Assembly: GCA_024234955.1 (NCBI GenBank) | Contig: JACKNK010000001.1 | Span: 310,001-374,000, forward strand | Reading direction: 5' to 3' | DNA length: 64,000 nt | Source of the DNA: Gammaproteobacteria bacterium | Lineage (GTDB): Bacteria > Pseudomonadota > Gammaproteobacteria > JACKNK01 | Shown here: positions 19,091 to 27,047 of the stretch, piece after piece | Layout: each line of letters opens with the position of its first letter | Numbering within the stretch: position 1 is the first letter of the stretch | Made by a program: the position numbers and the translations under genes | The notes under the pieces: model-generated | The model's database searches: none | The model's input: the letters and a program-made list of their open reading frames with translations, nothing else | What the model was told of the DNA's origin: nothing

Positions 19091-19540
19091 TTAAATCCAG
19101 CGCCGGGTACGGCAGCAGTAATCTGCGTACTCGATGCCAAATATTCGCTGTAGCCGCCGTTCTTCCGGGCGGATGTGGCGAGCGGTGATCAGCCAGACGA
19201 ACAGCGGGGGTAACAACAAGGCGAGTGGGTTGGCGAGCCATAAGGTCCAAGCGGTCAAGGCCAGCAACATCCCGAGGTACATGGGGTTGCGCGTGAAGCG
19301 ATATGGGCCGCGTGTGACCAGGGCCGAACTCTCGCCAAACGGATCGATGGTGGTTCCCACCTGACGGAACAATCCGGCGGCGCCCAGCAGCAAAGGGAGG
19401 GCAAGCACGACGAGCAGGGCGATCAGCCATTCCGGGCGGTCTATCGTTGGCGTTGCGACAGGGAGCACCGACACGCCGTAGGCCAATCCGGCGAACAGGA
19501 GCAGCCACAGCGGGGGATACATACGAATCTGGACTTTCAT
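19091..19540 (-). CDS. Isoprenylcysteine/phospholipid methyltransferase-like membrane protein
   Basis: The 149-residue integral membrane protein has about four hydrophobic helices. It carries the family signature RGPYRFTRNPMYLGMLL and a C-terminal EERRLQRIFGIEYADYC. These are typical of the ICMT/PEMT superfamily, which binds S-adenosylmethionine at the membrane. The bacterial substrate is unknown and may be a lipid or thiol. ATG 19540 is chosen over 19555 because it starts MKVQIRMYPP. It lies 11 bp from dsrE2 and 19 bp from the AhpD-like gene, so all are probably cotranscribed. Confidence 0.78.
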   Translation of the reverse strand: MKVQIRMYPPLWLLLFAGLAYGVSVLPVATPTIDRPEWLIALLVVLALPLLLGAAGLFRQVGTTIDPFGESSALVTRGPYRFTRNPMYLGMLLALTAWTLWLANPLALLLPPLFVWLITARHIRPEERRLQRIFGIEYADYCCRTRRWI

Positions 19541-19551
19541 CTCGATGGCCC

Positions 19552-20160
19552 TCACACAAACAGATTGACGTCGGCGGTGAGGGCACGGGGCAGAAAACTG
19601 GCCGCACCGACCCAGTCGTCGATGTCATCGATGAAATCGCGCCGCTTCCATCCGAAAAGGTCCACGGTCATCTGGCAGGCAACCATGCGTACCTCGGCCT
19701 CGACGGACAGCTCGCGCAGTTCTTCGATACTGGCCACACCTTTGGCTTGCAGTCCTTTCTTGAATAGCCGACTGGTGAATCCCTCAAACCCGGGTGTTAT
19801 GGCCATGACGCTGGTGGGGATATCCATCTCCATGTCGCGCAACCACTGAGGACCGACCGGAAGCTTCATCGGCATCGCCGGGTTGCCGAGCGGGGTCACG
19901 CGCAGATTCAAGTGCTTCTTCAGCAGTTCGAGGCCGTAGAAGGTGAAAAAGATCGACACATCCCAACCAAGCGCCGCGCCGGTGGAGGCGAGGATGAACG
20001 GCGGGTAGGCCTGATCCAGCGTGCCTTTGGTGGCGATGATGGTCATCGATGGCACATGCGCGGCTTCGCGTGCGGCGAGGCGTTCGTCGAAGCGGCGATC
20101 GAACCAGTCGTTCAGGGCATTGAGGTCGTCCATCGGGGGTATGGCCGGGACGGTATTCAT
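19552..20160 (-). CDS. dsrE2: DsrE2-type DsrE/DsrF-like sulfur carrier protein
   Basis: DsrE2 proteins move sulfane sulfur together with TusA and rhodanese in sulfur-oxidising bacteria. The 202-residue protein has the DsrE fold (MTIIATKGTLDQAYPPFILA, FFTFYGLELL) and the conserved cysteine in MVACQMTVDLFGW, the likely persulfide site. ATG 20160 is preceded by GAAGGAG with 8-nt spacing, which decides against the GTG three codons upstream. It sits 13 bp after tusA. No rhodanese gene is adjacent, although many DsrE2-TusA clusters have one. Confidence 0.88.
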   Translation of the reverse strand: MNTVPAIPPMDDLNALNDWFDRRFDERLAAREAAHVPSMTIIATKGTLDQAYPPFILASTGAALGWDVSIFFTFYGLELLKKHLNLRVTPLGNPAMPMKLPVGPQWLRDMEMDIPTSVMAITPGFEGFTSRLFKKGLQAKGVASIEELRELSVEAEVRMVACQMTVDLFGWKRRDFIDDIDDWVGAASFLPRALTADVNLFV

Positions 20161-20173
20161 GTTCCTCACTCCT

Positions 20174-20404
20174 TCACGCTTTACGGATCATGAAGTGGTA
20201 TTCGCCGGATACATCGGTCGTGGATAGCAGCTGGTCGCCGGTCTGCTTGCAGAAAGCGTCGATGTCTCTCACCGAGCCGGGATCCGTGGCGATCAGTTCC
20301 AGGATTTCTCCGGACAACATGGCGCCGAGAGACTTCCGGGTCCGGAGGATGGGCAAAGGGCAATTCAGGCCCCGGGCGTCGAGTGTTTGATTGGCGTTTT
20401 GCAT
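20174..20404 (-). CDS. tusA: Sulfur-carrier protein TusA
   Basis: TusA is a small persulfide carrier. The 76-residue protein has the invariant Cys-Pro-x-Pro motif at Cys15 (LNCPLPIL), preceded by LDARG, and the SirA/TusA beta-alpha-beta pattern follows. It is first in the cassette, directly downstream of the palindromic operator at 20436-20451, and precedes dsrE2. In this setting a role in sulfur trafficking or sulfane-sulfur stress is more likely than tRNA thiolation; that is inference from neighbours. Confidence 0.93.
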   Translation of the reverse strand: MQNANQTLDARGLNCPLPILRTRKSLGAMLSGEILELIATDPGSVRDIDAFCKQTGDQLLSTTDVSGEYHFMIRKA

Positions 20405-20435
20405 GGTACTGACTCTCCGTTTTGCAGATTACAAG

Positions 20436-20451
20436 TAGACCGGTCGGTCTA
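20436..20451. promoter_or_regulatory. TetR-type operator upstream of tusA
   Basis: A perfect inverted repeat with 7-bp arms, TAGACCG and CGGTCTA, separated by GT. It sits 32 bp upstream of the tusA start and between tetR and tusA. The TAGACC core resembles the operator of the NemR-type TetR regulators. The same half-site recurs at 21106-21121 upstream of tetR. Confidence 0.75.
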
Positions 20452-20469
20452 GTTGGGGGGCAAAATTTT

Positions 20470-21090
20470 TTAGGTCGAAAGGGCGGACGATTTCAGGATC
20501 CGCAAGTCCGCTACAGCGGGGCCGAGTTCCAGCATCACCCGGGCATCGTTGCGGGTCTTGGCCATCAACAGGACGCCCTCCAGAAAGGCGAGCATGGCAC
20601 GGGCCGTCGCATCGGCATCGACCTCCGGGGGCACGTCACCTCGTCCGATTGCTTCGTGGAGTGTGGCGGCAAACTGGCGCTCCATCAGCGCAAACACCTG
20701 ATCGACCTTGCTGCGAATTCCGTCGTCCTGGGTGCTTAGCTCCGCCGCCAGATTGCCGAAGGGACAGCCAGGGATATGGCCCAGCACGGCGGCCATCTCA
20801 ACCTGGAATCCATAGCCGATCTCCAGCAGCTTGCGGAAACGGTCGAGCGGGGCGATGTCGGGCGAAAAGGCCTGCGCGAACATGCGCTCCTTGAATTCGA
20901 CCAGAAATTCATCGATGACCGCGAGGGTGAGTTCCTGCTTGGACGGAAAGAAGTGGTAGAAACTGCCCTTCTTGACCGACGCACGCTCGCAGATCGCGGC
21001 GACACCGACTTCGGCGTAGCTGCTTGCATAGATCAGATCGCGCGCGCTTTCGAGAATGCGCTGGCGGGTGTCGGTGCTGACGGCGTTCAT
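20470..21090 (-). CDS. TetR-family transcriptional repressor of the tusA-dsrE2 cassette
   Basis: The 206-residue protein has an N-terminal TetR HTH (RILESARDLIYASSYAEVGV, VKKGSFYHFFPSKQEL). Its ligand domain contains GHIPGCPFGNLAAELS. Cys109 in that segment lies close to the position of the redox-sensing Cys106 of E. coli NemR; a second cysteine is Cys34 in the HTH. The gene is upstream of tusA on the same strand and flanked by two copies of the TAGACCG palindrome, so it is probably autoregulated and controls tusA onward. The inducer is unknown; electrophiles or reactive sulfur are candidates. Confidence 0.88.
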   Translation of the reverse strand: MNAVSTDTRQRILESARDLIYASSYAEVGVAAICERASVKKGSFYHFFPSKQELTLAVIDEFLVEFKERMFAQAFSPDIAPLDRFRKLLEIGYGFQVEMAAVLGHIPGCPFGNLAAELSTQDDGIRSKVDQVFALMERQFAATLHEAIGRGDVPPEVDADATARAMLAFLEGVLLMAKTRNDARVMLELGPAVADLRILKSSALST

Positions 21091-21105
21091 GAGAGGGGAT
21101 AATAG

Positions 21106-21121
21106 TAGACCGATCAGTCAA
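21106..21121. promoter_or_regulatory. Second TetR-type operator, upstream of tetR
   Basis: TAGACCG at 21106-21112, AT, then CAGTCAA. The left half is identical to the operator at 20436 and the right half matches in 5 of 7 bases. It is 16 bp upstream of the tetR start, as expected for autorepression. Confidence 0.65.
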
Positions 21122-21316
21122 GTCAAGGGGGTGAGCAGGAAGCCGCTCAGTCGATAAGCCAAGCCAAGGGATAGGCGGGGACATTGATCCCGGTCCATCG
21201 GAAGCGGGAATTTCTGCTTGGGCATCAGCGGCATCTGGTCAACAATCGCGGTCATCCCATTCCGCCCACCGTTGCGTATTACCGCGATTGTTCGCCGCCC
21301 GGAGGATTGCCGCCTC

Positions 21317-21856
21317 ATGCCGCGCCAGTTACTTATTCTCAGACACGGGAAATCCGATTGGGGAGTTGATATCGACGATTTCGAGCGGCCGCTCAAAAAG
21401 CGCGGGCGACGGGGTGCGAAGGCGATCGGAAAGTGGCTCAGGACGAACGACCTGTTACCCAATCATGTCTGCAGTTCGCCAGCGGTTCGCGCCATCGACA
21501 CCGCAAACCGAACGTGCAAATCGGCGGGATTCGATAGCAGCGGGATCGTTCAGATTGAGTCGATCTATGAGGCGCGGCTCGACGATCTGCTGCGTGTGCT
21601 CTCCGCCTGCGATACGGCAGTGCGCCGGGTGATGATCGTCGGCCACAACCCGGGGCTGGAAGACCTGCTGCTTTATCTCACCGGGGGGCACATCCCGATA
21701 CCGGAAGACGGCAAATATCTGCCGACCGCCGCCTTGGCGGTGCTCGAAATGCCGGAAGACTGGCTGACGCTGGAGGCAGGCTCAGCGACGTTGCATCGTT
21801 TGTTGCGCGCCAAGGATTTGATGCCGGTCCAGGACGACGACGAATCGGACGTCTGA
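21317..21856 (+). CDS. sixA: SixA-like phosphohistidine phosphatase
   Basis: A histidine-phosphatase superfamily protein of 179 residues. The catalytic RHG motif is at residues 9-11 (LLILRHGKSDW) and the second catalytic histidine lies in VMIVGHNPGLEDLLLYL. The conserved SSPAVRAIDTA is also present. Length and sequence fit SixA, which removes phosphate from phosphohistidine proteins. ATG 21317 has GGAGG 11 nt upstream. It is followed 28 bp later by the GNAT-nitrilase fusion. Confidence 0.85.
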   Translation: MPRQLLILRHGKSDWGVDIDDFERPLKKRGRRGAKAIGKWLRTNDLLPNHVCSSPAVRAIDTANRTCKSAGFDSSGIVQIESIYEARLDDLLRVLSACDTAVRRVMIVGHNPGLEDLLLYLTGGHIPIPEDGKYLPTAALAVLEMPEDWLTLEAGSATLHRLLRAKDLMPVQDDDESDV

Positions 21857-21884
21857 TGTCGTCCCTACGAGGAAGCGTTCTGCA

Positions 21885-23537
21885 ATGACGAAATCCGATA
21901 ACTCCAAAGTGGCCGATGGCAAAAAGCCCCGGGCAAAAAAAGCCGCATCGGGGGCTGCCAAGAAGGGGCGCGCCAAACAGGTCGACAAGGCGGTTCGCAA
22001 GGCCCGCAAGCGCGAACACAAGCTCGTGCTTCGCAATACCCGGCTTGACGACTACAACGACATTGCCGCGCTGATGGATCGCATCTATCCGGATTGGGGT
22101 GGCGCATGGTCACGCGAACAGTTCGCCTCGCAGATCGCACGGTTCCCGGAAGGGCAGATCTGCATCGAGGACAAGAATCATGTGATTGCCGCGTCGAACG
22201 CCCTGATCGTCGATCTCAAGCGCTTCGGGGACCAACATACCTACGAAGCAATCACCGGCGATGGCTTCTTCACAACCCATGATCCGAATGCGGACACGCT
22301 CTACGGGGCGGATATCTTCGTCGATCCCAATTACCGCGATCTCCGCCTGGGGCGGCGCTTGTACGATGCGCGCAAGGCCCTGTGTCAGAACCTGAATCTC
22401 AAACGCATGGTGGCCGGCGGTCGCATTCCGGGTTACCGCAAGCACGCCGACAAGATGTCCGCGCTGGAATACATCGAGCAGGTCAAGGCGCAGGAGCTGC
22501 GCGACCCGGTGTTGTCGTTCCAGCTCGCCAACGACTTTCATGTCCTGAAAGTCATCCACGACTACGAACAGCAGGACAGCGATTCCCGCGCCCATGCCAC
22601 GCTGCTGGAATGGATCAACATCCATTACCGAGCCAAGGATCCCTTGTTGCGGGTCGATACCGCCGTGGTGCGTGTCGGCGCCGCGCAGTGGCAGATGCGC
22701 CAGGCGCCGACACTGGACGTCCTGCAACAGCAGATCGAATACTTCGTTGATGTGTTTGCCGGTTACAAGGCGGATTTCGTGTTGTTTCCGGAGTTCTTCT
22801 CGTTTCCGCTCATGGCGCAGTTCAATCAGGACAATCCGGCGCAGGCGATCCGCGATGTCGCGACCTACAGCACAACCCTGCGCGATCAGATGCAACGTCT
22901 GGCGGTGAGCTACAACATCAACATCATCGCTGGCTCAATGCCGGTCTATGACGGCCAGAAACTCAACAACGTCTGCTACCTGTTGCGTCGAGACGGCACC
23001 AGCGACGCCCAGTACAAGCTCCATGTGACCCCGGATGAGACCCAATATTGGGGGATGCAGGGGGGCAACGATTTGCGGGTGTTCGACACCGATGTGGGGC
23101 GCATCGGCATCCTGATCTGCTACGACGTGGAATTTCCGGAATTACCGCGCATTCTCGCCGAGCAGGGCATGCAGATGCTGTTCGTGCCGTATTGGACCGA
23201 CACCAAGAACGCGTATGAACGGGTGCGGCGCTGCGCTCAGGCGCGGGCCATTGAGAATGAATGCTACGTCGTCATCACCGGCAGCGTGGGCAACCTGCCC
23301 AATGTCGAGAACATGGACATACAGTATTCGCAGGCGGCGGTTTTCACCCCGTCCGATTACGCCTTCCCGCACGACGCCATTGCCGCCGAAGCGACCCCCA
23401 ATACCGAAATGGCACTGATCGCCGATCTTGATCTCGACAAACTCGTGGAGCTGCGTCGAAACGGCTCGGTGCGTAACTGGCGAGATCGCCGCCTGGACCT
23501 CTATCGAGTGCAATGGACCGGATTGAAGTCCGACTGA
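21885..23537 (+). CDS. GNAT acetyltransferase fused to carbon-nitrogen hydrolase
   Basis: A 550-residue two-domain protein. After a basic Lys/Ala-rich N-terminus (residues 1-45), a GNAT domain spans about 47-215 (LVLRNTRLDDYNDIAALMDR, ADIFVDPNYRDLRLGRRLYD). A nitrilase-superfamily domain then spans about 260-520 with the full triad: Glu in LFPEFFSFPL, Lys in YKLHVTPDE and Cys in ILICYDVEFPE. The fusion is known from several bacteria but its reaction is not established; amide hydrolysis coupled to acyl transfer is a reasonable idea. Confidence 0.88.
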   Translation: MTKSDNSKVADGKKPRAKKAASGAAKKGRAKQVDKAVRKARKREHKLVLRNTRLDDYNDIAALMDRIYPDWGGAWSREQFASQIARFPEGQICIEDKNHVIAASNALIVDLKRFGDQHTYEAITGDGFFTTHDPNADTLYGADIFVDPNYRDLRLGRRLYDARKALCQNLNLKRMVAGGRIPGYRKHADKMSALEYIEQVKAQELRDPVLSFQLANDFHVLKVIHDYEQQDSDSRAHATLLEWINIHYRAKDPLLRVDTAVVRVGAAQWQMRQAPTLDVLQQQIEYFVDVFAGYKADFVLFPEFFSFPLMAQFNQDNPAQAIRDVATYSTTLRDQMQRLAVSYNINIIAGSMPVYDGQKLNNVCYLLRRDGTSDAQYKLHVTPDETQYWGMQGGNDLRVFDTDVGRIGILICYDVEFPELPRILAEQGMQMLFVPYWTDTKNAYERVRRCAQARAIENECYVVITGSVGNLPNVENMDIQYSQAAVFTPSDYAFPHDAIAAEATPNTEMALIADLDLDKLVELRRNGSVRNWRDRRLDLYRVQWTGLKSD

Positions 23538-23549
23538 TACCGACCTCGA

Positions 23550-25202
23550 TCAGTAGGCCGCGCCGGCTGGATAGTCTCTGAATGGGCGAACGGGGTCGGC
23601 TTTCTGTCCCTCGAACAGCGGGTCGTCCGCCGGCCAGGCGAATTCCGGCAGTAAGCCCTGTAAGGCGCGCTTACGTTCCTGGTCCAGGTGGGCGGCCCAG
23701 CGGGTCTGCCCCGATTTGGCAGCGGCGTCATGGGCAATCGTGAGGGCGCGTGCGGCTTCCTGAGGCTGCGCATTGGCCGCCAGCGCGGCACCCAAGGCCG
23801 CCTGTAGCGGTGCGAAGGCGGCCTTATCGACTAATGCCCTCGCCAATGCCAAAGCGCGCTCAGGCTTGCCGTGCACCGAGAGCAGTCGGACCAGCGCGTA
23901 TCCCAGCATGGGGTTGCCAGGCGCGCTTTCATGGATGGCGCTCAATTCGGCGATCAGGGTGTCCGGTGCTTCGCCCACCCGATAGCGGGCCACCCAGCTC
24001 AGGAGCTGCGCCGGAAAGTTGTTCTGATCCGCATCGGCCGCGTACTTGAGATGTGGACTGGCCGCGCGGTAATCACCGCTGCGGTACAGGAGTTGGCCTA
24101 GGAAATGGTGGGCGCCAGCCATATCGGGGTCGATCTGGAGTGCGCGTCGGTACAGGTCGGTTGCTAGCGCGTCGTCGCCTTTGGCGTCGTGCAGCACTCC
24201 CAGGAGAAAGGCGGCCAGAGGTACGGGGTGACCGCTGGCCAGAATGTGCTGGAGTTGGACGCGTGACTCGGACTCGTGGCCACTGAGGAACAGCATGCGG
24301 GCATAACTGATGCGGGCGGCACGGTTCTCCGGGTCGAGTGTCAGACCGGTCTCGAATTCGCTCACCGCCTGCTCTGGATCGTTGGCTTCCAGCGCCTTCA
24401 TGCCGGCATGGAAATGCGCCTTTGCCCCGCTTGCCGCCGTCGCCACCGATTCGGCGAATTGGTCCGTGGCGTTCGGGAGGCCGGTTCCTTTTAAGGCAAG
24501 CTGGGCGCGTGCGGCCTCGTTGTCACCGAGCGCACGCAGGGCCTGAGCGAGCGGGTAATGGATTGCGGCGGCCTCGGGAGCCAGTGACAACGCGTCCTGA
24601 AAGTGATCCCGAGCCTGCTCGTAGTCATGGGCAAGCAGTGCGATCTGACCCAGAAAATACTGGCTGCGGGCACGCAAGCCGGGTTCATGCAGGGCGGATC
24701 GGAACGCCGTTTCCGCCTCGACAAGTCGGTTCAACCCATAGAGGGCCTCGCCGCGCCGAAGGGTGAGCGGGGGGTAATCCGAGCGCAGCTTGGCGGCCTC
24801 ATCGAGCAAGTTGAGGGCATCGTCGTCGCGACCGCTGCGCAAGGCCATCCAGGCATATTGATAGGCCCAACGGAATTCATCCGGGTCGAGACGCCGCAGG
24901 TTCTGATAGCAGGTTTCGGCGCTGCGACGGGTGCCGATCGCCTGATAGACGGCACATAGTTCGCTCATCGGTTCGATCAGCGTGCGGGTCTCGCCGTCGG
25001 CGAGAATCTTGCCGATCTGGTGTCGAAGCTCATCCAGCCTGCGGGTGGTCGCCGTATCCAAGTTGCTGCGATCAATCGGAGGCAGTGCGCTCATATGGCG
25101 CTGCCATCGCTCAGGCAGGGCGGAAAGCGGATCGTCCGCCGCGAACGCCGGCGCCAACAGCAGTGGGCTGATCAACAACAGGACGGTCCCAAGATGGTTC
25201 AC
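23550..25202 (-). CDS. Periplasmic TPR-repeat protein of the cytochrome/UnbV cluster
   Basis: A 550-residue protein with a Sec signal peptide (LLLISPLLLAPAFA) followed by about a dozen TPR-like helical pairs across the whole length, for example LRHQIGKILADGETRTLIE and LYRRALQIDPDMAGAHHFLG. It has no catalytic motif, so a scaffold role is likely. The GTG start at 25202 overlaps the stop of the upstream CRTAC1 gene (GTGA), which shows tight coupling. It is the third gene of the minus-strand triad beginning at 29783. Confidence 0.85.
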   Translation of the reverse strand: MNHLGTVLLLISPLLLAPAFAADDPLSALPERWQRHMSALPPIDRSNLDTATTRRLDELRHQIGKILADGETRTLIEPMSELCAVYQAIGTRRSAETCYQNLRRLDPDEFRWAYQYAWMALRSGRDDDALNLLDEAAKLRSDYPPLTLRRGEALYGLNRLVEAETAFRSALHEPGLRARSQYFLGQIALLAHDYEQARDHFQDALSLAPEAAAIHYPLAQALRALGDNEAARAQLALKGTGLPNATDQFAESVATAASGAKAHFHAGMKALEANDPEQAVSEFETGLTLDPENRAARISYARMLFLSGHESESRVQLQHILASGHPVPLAAFLLGVLHDAKGDDALATDLYRRALQIDPDMAGAHHFLGQLLYRSGDYRAASPHLKYAADADQNNFPAQLLSWVARYRVGEAPDTLIAELSAIHESAPGNPMLGYALVRLLSVHGKPERALALARALVDKAAFAPLQAALGAALAANAQPQEAARALTIAHDAAAKSGQTRWAAHLDQERKRALQGLLPEFAWPADDPLFEGQKADPVRPFRDYPAGAAY

Positions 25203-27028
25203 AGGGTGTCGTCCTCGGAGATCGTCAGGGTGGTATCGACGCGCTCGACCGTTCGGGTCTCGCTGCTGCCATCGGGCCAGGTTACGGTCAGCTCTTCAAT
25301 CTCGGTTTCCTCCCCCAGGCCGAAAGTGATGGGCAGTTCGACCTGCGAGAGATAACCCCGGGTCGGCATGACTTCGCGAAGCTGATCGCCGTTTGCGGTA
25401 CGGATGCGGACGCGCGCCCCGATGGCCTCGGGATTGGCGCCGGCGCCCTGCAGTTTGATCCGCAGCCAATGGCGCTCTCCGGGTAGCGTGTCCAGATCGT
25501 TTCGAAGCAATGCGATCGCGCCACCGTTGACGCTGATGGCGAGATCGAGATCGCCGTCTGCGTCAATGTCGGCGTAGGCCAGTCCCCGACCGACGCGACG
25601 TTGTCCAAGGTCGCCGGGATCGGTGATCGGACGGTACAGATCGCGACAGGCTTCGCCGCAGTTCCAGAACGCTTGTCCGGGCTGGGCATAGGTCTGACTG
25701 GGCTGGATGGTGTTGATTTCCGGTTCGAGATGCCCGTTTGCCTGGACCAGATCGAGACGTCCGTCGAGATCGAGATCCAGGAAGGCGACACCAAAGGTCA
25801 AGGCGAGGCGGGAGGCCGGGCCGATACCGTTGATCACGGCTTCATCGGCGAACGGGGTATGCCCCTCGGCGGTCACGAACAGGGAGCTCATCTCATTGGC
25901 AAAGTTGCCGATGACCACCGCGAGGTCCGCGTCGTTACGGAAATAACCGACATCGATGCCCATGGCGCCGGTGGCGCGTCCATCCCGGTCGTAAGCGAGT
26001 CCCTCGAATTCGCCGATCTCTTCGAAGCGCCCGTTGCCAAGGTTGTGGAACAGGAAGTTGCGTACCGTGTCGTTGGCAACCAGCAGATCGATCCGCCCGT
26101 CGCCGTCGTAATCGAACGGGCGCACGCCCAGCCCCTTGCCGACCGGTGACCCATCCGGGTTGTGGACTTGGATGCCGGCACTGCTCGAGACATCGGTGAA
26201 ATGACCGTTGCCGTCGTTTCGGTAGAGATAGGAATCGGTGCCGGGGAAATGCGTGGGTGCGCCGTAAGCACGCCCGATACCGGTGAGCCGGAAGTCGATC
26301 TCCAGGTCGAAGCGGCGTGTCCAGAACACGTAATTGGTCACGAACAGATCGAGATCGCCATCGTTGTCCATGTCCAGAAATGCGGCAGAGGTGCTCCAGT
26401 CCTGGGTGCGTCCGGCGACACCGGCTTGCGCGGTGACGTCCACGAAATGGCCCCGGTCGTTACGAAACAGCCGATTCTCGTGAAGCGTGCTCAGGAACAG
26501 ATCGGTCCAGCCGTCGCCGTCGAAATCGCCGAACGCGACGCCCATCCCGAAGGTCTGTATCGCCAGTCCGGCCTGTTCGGTGACGTCCGTGAACTGACCG
26601 CGCCCATCGTTGCGATAGAGATGCTGGGTAGGTACCGGCGGCGCATCGCCATAATCGTGATCCGGCCAACGCTCGGCATTGACCACGAACAGGTCCGGAT
26701 CGCCGTCGTTGTCGTAGTCGAAGAAGCCGAGACCGCTGCCCATCGATTCCGGCATCAGACGTTCGCCATAAGCGGCGTTGACGTGCTGAAACGCGATGCC
26801 TGCCTGCCGGGTGATGTCGGTGAAACGCAGGGCCGGTGGGTTCTCCGGATTGACGGCCTGATCGGCTTGCTGCGTCGTATCCGGAACAGTCGCCACGATC
26901 TCCTCGATATGGGCCGTGTTGGTCTCATCCGGTCTGACCAGCAGCCATACCGCGACGATCAGCAACGCGATAAGCGCGAGTACCAGCAGGGACTGCATGA
27001 AGGCTTGGCGAATCGGATTCCGGGACAT
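25199..27028 (-). CDS. CRTAC1-type FG-GAP/VCBS beta-propeller protein with ASPIC/UnbV domain
   Basis: The 609-residue protein has an N-terminal membrane helix (LLVLALIALLIVAVWLLV) placing the rest in the periplasm. Six or more calcium-loop units of the FG-GAP type follow (DYDNDGDPD, DFDGDGWTD, DMDNDGDLD, DYDGDGRID, DLDLDGRLD, DIDADGDLD). A C-terminal ASPIC/UnbV domain includes GARVRIRTANGDQL and a final LTVTWPDGSSET. Function in bacteria is uncertain; binding or scaffolding is inferred. It overlaps the TPR gene by 4 bp and follows the multiheme cytochrome gene by 19 bp. Confidence 0.88.
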   Translation of the reverse strand: MSRNPIRQAFMQSLLVLALIALLIVAVWLLVRPDETNTAHIEEIVATVPDTTQQADQAVNPENPPALRFTDITRQAGIAFQHVNAAYGERLMPESMGSGLGFFDYDNDGDPDLFVVNAERWPDHDYGDAPPVPTQHLYRNDGRGQFTDVTEQAGLAIQTFGMGVAFGDFDGDGWTDLFLSTLHENRLFRNDRGHFVDVTAQAGVAGRTQDWSTSAAFLDMDNDGDLDLFVTNYVFWTRRFDLEIDFRLTGIGRAYGAPTHFPGTDSYLYRNDGNGHFTDVSSSAGIQVHNPDGSPVGKGLGVRPFDYDGDGRIDLLVANDTVRNFLFHNLGNGRFEEIGEFEGLAYDRDGRATGAMGIDVGYFRNDADLAVVIGNFANEMSSLFVTAEGHTPFADEAVINGIGPASRLALTFGVAFLDLDLDGRLDLVQANGHLEPEINTIQPSQTYAQPGQAFWNCGEACRDLYRPITDPGDLGQRRVGRGLAYADIDADGDLDLAISVNGGAIALLRNDLDTLPGERHWLRIKLQGAGANPEAIGARVRIRTANGDQLREVMPTRGYLSQVELPITFGLGEETEIEELTVTWPDGSSETRTVERVDTTLTISEDDTL

Positions 27029-27047
27029 GGTGGCTTGAATCAGGCGA

